64,000 nucleotides of DNA from Bacterioplanoides sp965200585 (GCF_965200585.1 NZ_OZ241361.1), one strand, 5' to 3'; counted from the first letter of the stretch, positions 49,449-58,941 are shown. The notes: generated from the letters alone by a model not told the origin. Translations and numbers: made by a program.

Positions 49449-50585
49449 TTAATCAACCGTTAAATCAAACCCACCTAAGTGATAACTCACCCCATTTAAT
49501 AATGCCCGCACGCTATGATGGCCGGAATAATGTTTCCGGGTACTCATGTTTTTTAGCGAGACTTTTTTAGAAAACTCCTGAGATTGTTGTGCCTCCAGCA
49601 CCACGGTTTTTAATTTAAAAACCTTAGCCCGGGTTTGGCCATTAGCTTTCACATAATCAATTGCACAATCCACCAATAAAGGTTGTGGCTCTGATTTCAG
49701 ATTGCTAACCCGGAACGTCAGCGTTAGTGAATCTCCCTGTACTGCCTTCTGTGGCGAAATATCCACAACCTGAATATCTACCTCAATATCCGGGCCGTAC
49801 CCTAATACCGCCAGCGCCTGAGGCTCTGCCCGTTTAATCGCAGAGCGTAACGCATGATTCACCAGCCAGCGTCGATTGTTATCCGCTTCTTCTAAACGGT
49901 TATCCGCTCCTTCCAACCAGCGGCTACAGGTGTCACATAACAGGGCCAGGTTGTCTTTACCAATGTCATTGAGGTTATTGGCAACTGAGCGGCGAACATA
50001 CAGTGAGCTATCGTCTTTGAGGCATTCCAGCAAGGCCAGAACCGCCAACGGATCTTGTTTAAAGGGTTTTAGTGCGATGCCCCAGGGCAGTCGTGGTCGT
50101 GTGCCTTCTGAAATCAAACGACGTACATGTTCACTAGGGTCTGATAGCCAGTCTTTTAATTGCGCCAGAATTAACTCCGGATACTTCAGCAGAAACGGCC
50201 GGATACAGAACTCTGCGGTAAAACGCTGGGTTAACTGATACATCGCTGCCATGGATTCCTGAGGGTATTCCAGACCGTATTCACTGATATAAAAGCTATG
50301 CGGTAAATAATAAAAAGACGACATACCAAAACTGCGGCTATCCGTTAGTTTAGGTCCCATGGAGCGCACCAGAATATCCACCGCCTGTGGATAATCGTCT
50401 GGCAAATAGTTAGATAAAACCACAGCAAGATGTTTGCCACGTGGCATCAATTCCAGTTCATCAAACCCTACAATCGCCTGCTGAATAAATGATTCAGCTG
50501 GAAAACCGGCATCAATGTTTCTTATTTGTTGCGCCAGCCAGTGAATAACTTCATGACCATATTGGTCTTTTAACGCTTCAGCCAC
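49449..50585 (-). CDS. DNA alkylation repair (AlkD-like HEAT-repeat) protein
   Basis: The 378-residue protein starts with helical HEAT-like repeats related to AlkD (residues about 25-245: AIVGFDELELMPRGKHLAVVLSN, SDPSEHVRRLISEGTRPRLPWG, DDSSLYVRRSVANNLNDIGKDN). The WGIALKPF and VRRSVANNLND patterns are typical of the DNA alkylation repair family; AlkD removes N3/N7-alkyl purines. The C-terminal 110 residues form an extra beta-rich domain (DIQVVDISPQKAVQGDSLTLTF), also seen in longer members. It is convergent with the molybdenum-hydroxylase genes and divergent from nrdJ. Confidence 0.85.
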   Translation of the reverse strand: MAEALKDQYGHEVIHWLAQQIRNIDAGFPAESFIQQAIVGFDELELMPRGKHLAVVLSNYLPDDYPQAVDILVRSMGPKLTDSRSFGMSSFYYLPHSFYISEYGLEYPQESMAAMYQLTQRFTAEFCIRPFLLKYPELILAQLKDWLSDPSEHVRRLISEGTRPRLPWGIALKPFKQDPLAVLALLECLKDDSSLYVRRSVANNLNDIGKDNLALLCDTCSRWLEGADNRLEEADNNRRWLVNHALRSAIKRAEPQALAVLGYGPDIEVDIQVVDISPQKAVQGDSLTLTFRVSNLKSEPQPLLVDCAIDYVKANGQTRAKVFKLKTVVLEAQQSQEFSKKVSLKNMSTRKHYSGHHSVRALLNGVSYHLGGFDLTVD

Positions 50586-50875
50586 AATGCCGTCCTTTAT
50601 TATCCAATCTGATGATTTTTATCAGTCTGAATACGCTTGTGCAAGCGGTTTAAGATTGCCGGAAAATTGCCGTTTCAGTAATGCCGCCAGAGTTCTGACT
50701 TTAAGTATTTTTTATGAAATGCCAGTAAAAAATCATTTTTAATTGGAAAAACAATCCATTACCTCTAATTAAATAGCATTAATAAATTATAAAAATCGAT
50801 AAAAATACATTGGCATTTATCGTGCTCACAGTTGTTATTCAAAAATTTTTCAGGATTTCCCAGCAGGAGCATCTT

Positions 50876-53053
50876 ATGAATGATCAAGTGTTAATTAATT
50901 CAACAGAACCATCGATTACTGAGCGTAATAATAAAACCGGCCAATATCAGGTACCGCTGCAAGATGCTTCGGTCGATATCTGGGAACAGAAATATTGCCT
51001 CAAAGACAGACAGGGAATGGTTCTGGAGCCGGATATTCAACACACCTTTGAGCGGGTTGCCCTTGCTATTGCCGAAGTAGAAAAAACACCGCAGTTACAG
51101 CAGCAATGGCTGCCACAATTTCGTTGGGCGCTGGAGCATGGTGCTGTTCCAGCCGGGCGTATTATTGCCAATGCCGGAGTGACACAACATAAAGCCGCTG
51201 CCTCAACGGTGAATACTACGGTATCCGATCATCTGGAAGATTCGATGAGCCAGGTATTGGCCAAGGTTCAGGAAGCGGGCCTGACGTTAAAATCCGGTGC
51301 GGGTATTGGTTATGAATTTTCCACCTTACGGCCACGGGGCAGCTTTGTTCACGGCAGTGGTGCCGAATCGGCCGGGCCACTGGCGATTATGGATATTTTC
51401 GATAAGGTGTGTGCCAATGTTTCCTGTGCCGGTGGTAAACGGGGAGCACAAATGGCCACGCTGGATGTCAGCCATCCGGATGTGCTGGAGTTTATTAAAG
51501 CCAAACGTGAAGACGGTCGCTTGCGCCATTTTAATTTGTCGTTATTGATTACCGATGAATTTATGAATGCCGTTGCCAGCGATAGTGAATGGCCGTTGGT
51601 ATTTCCGATCAGCCAACAAGAACAACAAAGTCAGCCGCTGGATCTGGCCGACCCACAACATATCATCTGGAAATACTGGCCTGTGGAAGATGATTATTTT
51701 TACAACGAATATGGTGAAGTCGCCTGCCGTATTTACCGTACTATTTCGGCCAAAACCCTGTGGAATGTGATTATGACGTCCACTTACGACTACGCCGAAC
51801 CCGGTTTTATTCTGATTGACCGGGTTAACGATATGAACAACAACTGGTTTTGTGAAAACATCCGTGCCACCAATTCTTGTGGTGAGCAGCCACTACCGGC
51901 TTATGGCGGTTGTTTATTAGGCTCGGTTAACCTGACTCGTTTTATTGATAATCCGTTTACAGCTGAAGCTTCTTTTAACTGGTCGTTATTTAAAGAAGTG
52001 GTCAGTATTTTTACCCGAATGCTGGACAATGTGGTGAATATTAATGGCTTACCATTATCGGCTCAGGAACACGAGTTATTACGCAAACGCCGCCATGGTA
52101 TGGGATACCTGGGCTTAGGCTCGGCCATTACCATGCTGGGCATGAAATACGGTGATGCAGAATCTCAGGGCTTTACCGAAGAAGTCACCCGACAAATGGC
52201 TCTAATTGGCTGGCAGCAGGCATTGGAGCTGGCAAAAGAAAAAGGGGCAGCGCCGGTCATGGAAGAGATATTTACCCTGACAGCCGAACATTTTGCACAA
52301 CGCCCGGAGTTAAAAAAAGATGGCTATCAGATCGGTGATACCTTGCCCGGTAAAGTATTACACGCTAAATACAGCCGTTATATGCAACGTATTCGGGAAC
52401 AGGCACCCGAGCTGGTTGATGAACTGGCAAAAACCGGGGCGCGCTTTACTCACCATATGTCGATTGCCCCTACCGGCACCATCAGTCTGTCGTTGGGCAA
52501 CAACGTCAGCAATGGTATCGAGCCAAGCTTTGCTCATCACTATGCCCGCAACATTATTAAACCGGGTCGTAAAACCAAAGAAAAAGTGGATGTTTTTTCT
52601 TATGAATTATTGGCCTATCGTGCTTTGGTCAACCCAAACGCCATGCCTTTTGACGAACAACACACCTTACCGGAATATTTTATTACCTCCGACAGTGTGA
52701 CCCCGAAACAGCACGTTAATATTCAGGCTGCCGCACAAAAATGGGTGGATTCGGCTATTTCAAAAACCGCCAATGTCCCTACCGATTTCCCGTTTGAAGA
52801 CTTTAAAGGCATTTATCGCTATGCCTATGAACAAGGATTAAAAGGCTGCACTACCTTCCGTTTTAACCCGGAAGTATTTCAGGGCGTATTGGTCAAAGAA
52901 GAAGATCTGGAAAATACCCGCTATCGCTTTACCTTAAACAATGGTGACGTGGTTGAGGTTAAAGGTAACGACATGGTTGAGTACGAAGGTGAAATCCATA
53001 GTGCAGCTAATTTGTATGATGCACTAAAAGAAGGCTATTACGGCAAGCTTTAA
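50876..53053 (+). CDS. nrdJ: Class II (B12-dependent) ribonucleotide reductase, NrdJa-like, with altered active site
   Basis: The 725-residue protein is colinear with NrdJa of pseudomonads: KAAASTVNTTVSDHLEDSM, GAGIGYEFSTLRPRGSFV, the finger loop NSCGEQPLPAYGGCLLGS (N333, radical Cys335, Glu337, redox Cys346), APTGTISLSLGNN and GLKGCTTFRFNP. From family knowledge, the first redox cysteine should be in N-C-T-V-S; here it is Thr114 (codon ACT at 51215-51217). The Cys of the usual AGCGIGYEF motif is also Ala142. The frame is intact over 2.2 kb. ATG 50876 has AGGAG 6 bases upstream and is chosen over 50810. No B12 riboswitch box was seen upstream. NrdJb follows 28 bases downstream. Confidence 0.9.
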   Translation: MNDQVLINSTEPSITERNNKTGQYQVPLQDASVDIWEQKYCLKDRQGMVLEPDIQHTFERVALAIAEVEKTPQLQQQWLPQFRWALEHGAVPAGRIIANAGVTQHKAAASTVNTTVSDHLEDSMSQVLAKVQEAGLTLKSGAGIGYEFSTLRPRGSFVHGSGAESAGPLAIMDIFDKVCANVSCAGGKRGAQMATLDVSHPDVLEFIKAKREDGRLRHFNLSLLITDEFMNAVASDSEWPLVFPISQQEQQSQPLDLADPQHIIWKYWPVEDDYFYNEYGEVACRIYRTISAKTLWNVIMTSTYDYAEPGFILIDRVNDMNNNWFCENIRATNSCGEQPLPAYGGCLLGSVNLTRFIDNPFTAEASFNWSLFKEVVSIFTRMLDNVVNINGLPLSAQEHELLRKRRHGMGYLGLGSAITMLGMKYGDAESQGFTEEVTRQMALIGWQQALELAKEKGAAPVMEEIFTLTAEHFAQRPELKKDGYQIGDTLPGKVLHAKYSRYMQRIREQAPELVDELAKTGARFTHHMSIAPTGTISLSLGNNVSNGIEPSFAHHYARNIIKPGRKTKEKVDVFSYELLAYRALVNPNAMPFDEQHTLPEYFITSDSVTPKQHVNIQAAAQKWVDSAISKTANVPTDFPFEDFKGIYRYAYEQGLKGCTTFRFNPEVFQGVLVKEEDLENTRYRFTLNNGDVVEVKGNDMVEYEGEIHSAANLYDALKEGYYGKL

Positions 53054-53081
53054 GCGACGGATTAGGTTAAGGAGAAACAGA

Positions 53082-53513
53082 ATGACGATTAAAATTAACA
53101 ATGGCATCGTTAAGTTTGAACTGGTCGATCAACAAGCTGATGAGAAACCAACAGCTAGCCAGCACCAGGAAATGCCAACACGCCCTGCGGTATTAAACGG
53201 AAAGACCTATGAAATTTATAACCAACAACAGACCACTTTTATCACCATTAATGATCAGTTGATGGCTGATGGTCAACAACGGCCGTATGAAATCCTGATC
53301 AATACCACTCATGCTCAGGATTACAGCGGCTTAACGGCCATTGCCCGGTTAAGTAGTCGGTTATTACAACAAGGAGTTAAACTTGCGGATATCGCCGATC
53401 AGCTGGGTGATATTTTTGATCCAACCGGTGGATTTAACGAAGCGTCTGGAGAGGCTTATAGTTCACTGATTGCGGCCATTGCTCAGCGATTAAAGCAGCA
53501 TCAGGCGGAGTAG
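53082..53513 (+). CDS. NrdJb-like ribonucleotide reductase partner, lacking the Cys-rich tail
   Basis: In pseudomonads class II reductase is split: NrdJb supplies a C-terminal piece with a TSCPVxRC-like fold part and a tail of several Cys pairs that re-reduces the active site. This 143-residue protein matches the first part (RPAVLNGKTYEIYN, TFITINDQLMADGQQRPYEI, IFDPTGGFNEASGEAYSSL) but stops after IAQRLKQHQAE. The cysteine-containing tail of about 80 residues, known from longer NrdJb proteins, is missing, and the protein has no Cys at all. It is translated 28 bases after nrdJa with a GGAG ribosome site. The missing tail fits the missing active-site Cys in NrdJa. Confidence 0.82.
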   Translation: MTIKINNGIVKFELVDQQADEKPTASQHQEMPTRPAVLNGKTYEIYNQQQTTFITINDQLMADGQQRPYEILINTTHAQDYSGLTAIARLSSRLLQQGVKLADIADQLGDIFDPTGGFNEASGEAYSSLIAAIAQRLKQHQAE

Positions 53514-53543
53514 TATTTTTAACCAAAGCAGTAACTTCAGAAC

Positions 53544-53578
53544 AAAAAATTCCCCACGATATCGTGGGGAATTTTTTT
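53544..53578. terminator. Strong bidirectional terminator
   Basis: ATTCCCCACGAT (53549-53560) pairs without a gap with ATCGTGGGGAAT (53561-53572), followed by seven T on the plus strand and A-run/T-run symmetry on the minus. It serves nrdJ and the convergent outer-membrane-protein operon. Confidence 0.9.
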
Positions 53579-53594
53579 AGGGGGGTAGGGTTTA

Positions 53595-54848
53595 TTAGTA
53601 GTAATAATACAGAGAAACCTGTACATAATCGTCCTGAACAAAACGGTAACTCAGGTTCTCTGGTGTTGCTGAATGAAACAACAAGCCTTCAACATTCAGC
53701 TTAATACTGTCACCTAACCGGGTTTCGGCTTCCAGCAATAAACTGCGAGTGGCCTGGTCATCCAGATCCTGACTCACACCAAACAACACTTCCGTTGATT
53801 CAGCATCATTTAACGTCAACCGCCCTCCCATAAATACATCGTTCTGACCCAACACCTGAGTGGCATCATCACGTGAGTCGTACTGATATTCGGTTAGCGC
53901 TCCCAGATCCCAGCCAGTTTCTACCAGATCATAAAAGGTATACTCAAAGCCTCCGGTTAAAGCAGTAAAGCTCTCGGCCTCAACCCCCAGGTTACCGTAA
54001 TCTGATTCAATTTTATCTTCATCAAAACTGCGGTAAATGGTTTCTAATTTCCATAACCAGGAATCCAGCGTGGCTTGTAGGTCAAACCCCACCTGATCTA
54101 TCAGAACATATAAGGGTGTCAGACTGTCGGGCTGGAAGGTTTCATCCAACTGGGGCACAAAAAAAGGATCACGACTAGTGCCTTTAAAATAAGACAAACC
54201 TAAATCGTAATCACCTAAGGTGTGTGCCCAACGAAGGGCCACATCAATATGCTGCTCTTCCTCAGATGACTGATACAAAGCATCGTCAGTATCAATGTCC
54301 AGAGGCAGACGAAAACGGCCGTCTTCTCCGGCAAAGGTACGCTCACGAAAGCCAGGCAGGATAAAGGCATCAATTAAGCCCCAATCCCGTATCAGAGACA
54401 GCTTTATCATTGGCTGCCCCAGCTTTTCTTCACCATCCGGCGCTTCGACAAAATCAGTCTGGTTGACGATATCCACCAGATGCTGAGATTCGGTCACGCC
54501 CCAGAACACTTTGCTGATACCGGCTTTTAATTCCCAGTCATCACCATACGTCAACCAGGAAGCTTCCCGAATATCCGCATGGCTGCGTTCATCGTCTTCA
54601 CTGTCTAAACGACCAAAGGCTTTAAACACCAACTGGTGTTTGCCATCTTCCGTCTCCCAGGCAAACTCAGGCTCAGCACTGATGCTGAACTGATGGCGTG
54701 CCTGTTCAACGTCGTTATTATTGTATTGTCCGGCATTGGGAAACTCACGCCACTCAGCGCCCACATTACCACTGATATCCACCGCCATCGCTGTACTGAC
54801 TACGGATGTCAGAATAAACCAGGCCGACAGTTTATTCGTTAATGTCAT
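53595..54848 (-). CDS. Putative outer-membrane beta-barrel protein (DUF1302-like)
   Basis: The 417-residue protein has a signal peptide (SAWFILTSVVSTAMA) and a mature part of alternating amphipathic strands with many acidic loops (GRLDSEDDERSHADIREASW, GDDWELKAGISKVFWGVTES). It ends in aromatic YYYY, like the C-terminal signature of outer-membrane barrels. It is the last of a TetR-RND-LolA-like-barrel operon. The barrel may be the outer-membrane port for a lipid exported by the RND protein. A DUF1302-type relationship is inferred from context and pattern, not proven. Confidence 0.75.
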   Translation of the reverse strand: MTLTNKLSAWFILTSVVSTAMAVDISGNVGAEWREFPNAGQYNNNDVEQARHQFSISAEPEFAWETEDGKHQLVFKAFGRLDSEDDERSHADIREASWLTYGDDWELKAGISKVFWGVTESQHLVDIVNQTDFVEAPDGEEKLGQPMIKLSLIRDWGLIDAFILPGFRERTFAGEDGRFRLPLDIDTDDALYQSSEEEQHIDVALRWAHTLGDYDLGLSYFKGTSRDPFFVPQLDETFQPDSLTPLYVLIDQVGFDLQATLDSWLWKLETIYRSFDEDKIESDYGNLGVEAESFTALTGGFEYTFYDLVETGWDLGALTEYQYDSRDDATQVLGQNDVFMGGRLTLNDAESTEVLFGVSQDLDDQATRSLLLEAETRLGDSIKLNVEGLLFHSATPENLSYRFVQDDYVQVSLYYYY

Positions 54849-54912
54849 TCTGCAACCTCATTCCTCTAAGCTCACTGCTGTAACTTTTTATAATATCGGT
54901 GCTGAAAAACGA

Positions 54913-55716
54913 TTAACGTGCACGTTTCAGCGTGGCTTTATTAAAGTCGGAGTCTTTTAATCCGGTTTTAAATTCCAACGTCAGAGTTTTCAGGTCGGTG
55001 CTTTTTTTAGTCTGATGATTCACCATCGACATCAGTAGCGGACGCCAGTACTGATCCAAATATTGCTGATAATCACTGAAGGTTAAGGTTTTTAACAATG
55101 ACTTTTTACGATCATAAAACTCCACTTTCTGTGCCCGGAACTCGGCTTTATCTAACCAGACAACCTGACGGGTGTAACCGGAATATTTATCGGTTGGGAT
55201 CTGTTCAATTTTATAACAGTCCAGGCCGTTTACGGTTTCTTCACCCAGGAAGGTAAATTGATATTTCTCCAGTTCAAAAGAACTCAGATCTTCGTAAGAA
55301 AATTCACTGCCCATAAAAGGGCCTGACTTGTTACGTGATGCAATCCGTTTTACTCGCTTTAACGCCGGTAAATACAACCATTGATCATCTGCGGTATTAA
55401 TATGAGAGAAACTCAGAAATGCCGTGCCTTTAACATCACGGGGCTTATCAAAAATGGTTAAGCCTTTATCACCATCATCATTAATTTCCAGATTTTTGAT
55501 GCGCATTTCGCGAATACTTTCTTCTCCCTGAGAGTTGCGCAACGTCATAATCACACTGGATTGTGAGTCCTGCCAACCCAAATCACGCTGCTTACGCTCT
55601 GCCGCAATCGCATAACCCTGCTCTTGTGGGGACTTTCCGGCAAGTTCTAATGCCTGAGACACAGAGGCTGTCATAATCAGCAAGGCCATGCTGGCCAGTG
55701 GTTTTATTAATTTCAT
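54913..55716 (-). CDS. LolA-like outer-membrane lipoprotein-sorting protein
   Basis: The 267-residue periplasmic protein has a signal peptide (LASMALLIMTASVSQALE) and a LolA-like fold of the kind found beside MMPL transporters (PF17131-like): SSVIMTLRNSQGEESIREMRI, KGTAFLSFSHI, LPALKRVKRIASRNKSGPFMGSEF, GLDCYKIEQIP. ATG 55716 is chosen. The longer frame upstream overlaps the RND gene and lacks homology. It starts 25 bases after the RND gene and probably carries lipid between the RND protein and the barrel protein encoded downstream. Confidence 0.85.
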   Translation of the reverse strand: MKLIKPLASMALLIMTASVSQALELAGKSPQEQGYAIAAERKQRDLGWQDSQSSVIMTLRNSQGEESIREMRIKNLEINDDGDKGLTIFDKPRDVKGTAFLSFSHINTADDQWLYLPALKRVKRIASRNKSGPFMGSEFSYEDLSSFELEKYQFTFLGEETVNGLDCYKIEQIPTDKYSGYTRQVVWLDKAEFRAQKVEFYDRKKSLLKTLTFSDYQQYLDQYWRPLLMSMVNHQTKKSTDLKTLTLEFKTGLKDSDFNKATLKRAR

Positions 55717-55741
55717 GGTCAGTATCCTGTTTATTATTAAC

Positions 55742-58078
55742 TTATGAATGAGAAATAGATTCGCCGGAGCTTGTTTCAGAAGAGCTTGCTGCAGAAGATA
55801 GTTCGCGTTTATCGGCCACCAACAAAAAGGCCGGTAAAAACAGAAAATCCACCAGTAATGCAATAAAGATAATCAGCGCAGTCGCCAGCCCCATATCAGC
55901 ATTCATACGGAATGCCGATAACGTCAGCAGTGAGAAGCCAACACATAATACCAGCGTGGTAATTACCAGAGCACGGCCAACGCTGGAGAAGGCATAACGA
56001 ATCGCCGCTTCGGTATCACGGCCATCAACCCGGGCGCGTTGATATTTGGATAAAAAGTGCACGGTATCATCAACGATAATGCCCAGTGTCATCGACACCA
56101 CAATGGATAACCCCAGATTAATTTCTCCGGAGATTAAAGCCCAGACACCAAAACCAACCGCCGCTGGCATCACATTAGGAATCAGGCTGATTGCCCCTAA
56201 ACGGGTCGATTTTAATGCAAACACCAACAAGGCAGAGATCAGGAACATCGCTACCACCATGCTGATAATCATACTGTTCATATTGGTTTCACCAATGTGC
56301 GAAAACATCAGTGTTGGCCCGGAGCCAGCCAGACGGTAATCCGGTGCATGAGTGTCGAACCATTGTAATGCCCGCTGTTCCAGTTCAACGTATTCTTTGC
56401 TACCGAGGTTTTTCAGCGTGCTGACAATTTGCGTGGACGACTTATCAATATTCAACTGGTTATTTAAATCCAGACCATAGGGCAGCGACATCTCATACAT
56501 CAGCAGATATTGCGCCGTTAATTCACGCTCGCCGGGCAGACGATAGTAAGATTCATCATCCGCATTCATGCTTTTATTCAGGCGTTTGATGGTATCGGAG
56601 ATGGTGGCGACATGATCAACTTCCGGTTGCTGGCGTAACCAGTTACTGAAATCTTCAACCGTCTGTAAAAAATCCGGATCACTGATGCCATTGCTCTGAT
56701 CACTGTACAGCGCCCAGTTAATGCTCGACATGCCGGAAATTAATTCTTCCTGTTTATCCACCGACTGACGGAAGGTTGTGGATGGATCAAAATATTTGGT
56801 GGCTTCATCATTTAACTGGTTTTGTGGCACCAGTGCGGCAAAGCCAAACATCACCACACCGGTAACAGGCAATAAGGCTTTATGGTGTTTCACCACCCAA
56901 TCTCCAAACCTCTCCATGCCACCCTGATGCTCCGGGGCCACCGCCACTTTAATCGGTAAGATTCGTAATAATGCCGGTAAAATTGTGACCGAAAAGACAA
57001 ACGCCAGCATCACACCAATCGCACATAGTTCACCAAAGTCGGCTAATACCGGAGACTCTGAAAACATCAGGGTAATAAAACCAATGGCGGTTGTCGCGCT
57101 GGTAATAAAGACCGGCATTAAATTCAGCTCCATGGCAAAGGCAACCGCCTCTTCGCGTGATTTACCCTGGCGCATTGCAAATTGAGTCGAGGCAACAATA
57201 TGCACACAATCTGCCACGGCTAATGTCATCACCACAATGGGCACATTAATGGTGGCGGTGGATAAAAAGTAGCCCAGCCAGCCGCTCAGCCCCATAGTGG
57301 AAGCAATGGTTAATAAAATCACCACTAATGTCGACAACATGCCAAGCAGGCTGCGCAGTAACACCGCCAGCATCAGAATAATCGCCAGGAACATCAAAGG
57401 AATCAGTGTGGTCAGATCTTTTTGCGCTTCTGTCGCAAAGCTGTAATTCATCAGAATAACGCCGGTGTGATAAAAATCGGCGGTTTGGTATTTCTCTGAA
57501 AACTGTTCGGTCAGCTGTTTGGTGAACTCAGTAATTTCGATCACTTCCAGCGTGTTATTTTCTTTGTCCGGCAGTTGTACAGTGATATTTATCACGGCTA
57601 CCTGACCGTTTTCAGACACCAGACGGTTAACTAATAACGGCTCAGTCGTCGATACTTGCTGTGCACGATCAAGCACTGGCGGGCTGATCATATCCAGTTC
57701 AAGAATCAGATCTTCAACAATTAAATCGTCTTCTTCGGCCCAGGTGTGCTGATAATTACTGATGGAATCAACCCGGTTTGAATAAGGTATCTGCCAGGCT
57801 TCATCGGTCAGCTCTTTGATTTGCGCCATCATGTCGGCCGCAAACACCGTGCCTTCTTTGGGCACGACAATGATGGAAACATTGTCATTTTTATTAAATA
57901 GCCGCTGCATTTCTTCAAAGGCAACCAGCTGTGGAAAATCCTTTTCAAAAAACACCTTATAATCACCACGAAAATGCAGGTTTTTAGCCCCCAAAGTCGC
58001 AGCAACACCTAATAGCAGCACCATTAAAATGGTCAGCCAGGGATGACGGATGATGGCATTCAGCCAGAGTTGTTTCAT
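55742..58078 (-). CDS. MMPL/RND-superfamily lipid or drug exporter
   Basis: The 778-residue inner-membrane protein has about twelve helices in two homologous halves, each with one large periplasmic loop after helix 1 (residues about 35-215 and 425-605), and conserved segments LAVADCVHIVASTQFAMRQG and LGIIVDDTVHFLSKYQRARV, with acidic residues that could carry protons. This is the MMPL/HpnN type, which usually moves lipids. It is the second gene of the operon: the TetR regulator lies 30 bases upstream, the LolA-like gene 25 bases downstream. Substrate unknown. Confidence 0.9.
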   Translation of the reverse strand: MKQLWLNAIIRHPWLTILMVLLLGVAATLGAKNLHFRGDYKVFFEKDFPQLVAFEEMQRLFNKNDNVSIIVVPKEGTVFAADMMAQIKELTDEAWQIPYSNRVDSISNYQHTWAEEDDLIVEDLILELDMISPPVLDRAQQVSTTEPLLVNRLVSENGQVAVINITVQLPDKENNTLEVIEITEFTKQLTEQFSEKYQTADFYHTGVILMNYSFATEAQKDLTTLIPLMFLAIILMLAVLLRSLLGMLSTLVVILLTIASTMGLSGWLGYFLSTATINVPIVVMTLAVADCVHIVASTQFAMRQGKSREEAVAFAMELNLMPVFITSATTAIGFITLMFSESPVLADFGELCAIGVMLAFVFSVTILPALLRILPIKVAVAPEHQGGMERFGDWVVKHHKALLPVTGVVMFGFAALVPQNQLNDEATKYFDPSTTFRQSVDKQEELISGMSSINWALYSDQSNGISDPDFLQTVEDFSNWLRQQPEVDHVATISDTIKRLNKSMNADDESYYRLPGERELTAQYLLMYEMSLPYGLDLNNQLNIDKSSTQIVSTLKNLGSKEYVELEQRALQWFDTHAPDYRLAGSGPTLMFSHIGETNMNSMIISMVVAMFLISALLVFALKSTRLGAISLIPNVMPAAVGFGVWALISGEINLGLSIVVSMTLGIIVDDTVHFLSKYQRARVDGRDTEAAIRYAFSSVGRALVITTLVLCVGFSLLTLSAFRMNADMGLATALIIFIALLVDFLFLPAFLLVADKRELSSAASSSETSSGESISHS

Positions 58079-58108
58079 GAGTATTCCTCCTGAAAATCAG
58101 TGGGTTCT

Positions 58109-58849
58109 TTAATTTTCTGATGGCTGGTTAATTGTTGGCTGATGGCCGGTTAATTGTTGAAAGTGCTGAGCAATGCGCTGCCAGCTGGCGTTGTAATCCC
58201 ATTCATAAGACAGCGGCTGCCATCCCATCCCATCTAATAACAAACTGATATTATTGAGCAGTAACGACGAGGACTCTAAACGTGAAATAGCCGTGGCATC
58301 AGCGGCAGAATGCGCCAGCGCCAGGCTACCAAACGACATTGCCCAACTGGCAAAGGTCAGGGTTTCCACCGTAACAGGGCGGCTGATTTTTCCCTGCTCC
58401 AGCGCCTGGCGAAACATTGAATCACTGGCGTTATTCACCCGCTCCTCCAGCTCATCCAGCACAGCGTTACGCTTATCGGAGGTGTTTTCCCGCACTCCGG
58501 GAGCTTTTCCCACCAGCACAACCTGAAACAGAGTTGGGTTTATCTGAGAATATAATTGATGGGCAAAATGCAGCGCCAGTGCCTGTTCGCGTAACTCACC
58601 TTCAAAACGAAAGGCCAGGGCAAATAAGGCCAACATAGAGGACATTGCCCGGCAACACAGGGCGCTGACACAATCTTCTTTACTGCAGAAATGGTTATAA
58701 ATAGTACCTTTGGAATACGGCGAGCGGGCAGTGAGTTTTTCCAGTGTCAGCGAATTAAGGCCCTGCTCAGCGAGAATATCGATGGCCAGATCGAGTAACT
58801 CTTCTTCGCGGGCGAGGCGCTTCTGTTCGGCTTTGGTGAGTTCTGTCAT
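58109..58849 (-). CDS. TetR/AcrR-family repressor
   Basis: The 246-residue protein has a TetR helix-turn-helix (AIDILAEQGLNSLTLEKLTA, SPYSKGTIYNHFCSKEDCV) at residues 15-65 and a long helical ligand-binding domain. It is the first gene of the operon with MMPL/RND, LolA-like and barrel proteins, all within short gaps, so it probably represses its own operon through the palindromes at 58914-58941. A lipid or toxic-compound ligand is likely but not shown. Confidence 0.9.
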   Translation of the reverse strand: MTELTKAEQKRLAREEELLDLAIDILAEQGLNSLTLEKLTARSPYSKGTIYNHFCSKEDCVSALCCRAMSSMLALFALAFRFEGELREQALALHFAHQLYSQINPTLFQVVLVGKAPGVRENTSDKRNAVLDELEERVNNASDSMFRQALEQGKISRPVTVETLTFASWAMSFGSLALAHSAADATAISRLESSSLLLNNISLLLDGMGWQPLSYEWDYNASWQRIAQHFQQLTGHQPTINQPSEN

Positions 58850-58910
58850 ACCTGATTCCTGCTTGAATCAGGCCGTCATTTCCGTAAAGGATGATTAGAA
58901 TTATAAAAAA

Positions 58911-58941
58911 ATGACGACCCGTCGTTTTTGACGAATCGTCA
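58911..58941. promoter_or_regulatory. Paired palindromic operator, probable TetR-protein site
   Basis: TGACGAATCGTCA (58929-58941) is a perfect 13-bp palindrome, and ACGACCCGTCGT (58914-58925) is a second one made from the same GACG half-sites. Both lie about 65-90 bases upstream of the TetR start codon, where the promoter should be. Control by the adjacent TetR protein is inferred from position and symmetry. Confidence 0.65.

Noticed and set aside
50586..50875. Possible cobalamin riboswitch or NrdR boxes upstream of nrdJ
   Set aside because: No B12-box-like sequence or paired NrdR boxes could be seen by eye. A covariance-model search could still detect a diverged one.
54913..55863. Long N-terminal extension of the LolA-like protein overlapping the RND gene
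   Set aside because: The additional 49 residues are a shadow of the RND gene end. The signal peptide starts at ATG 55716.
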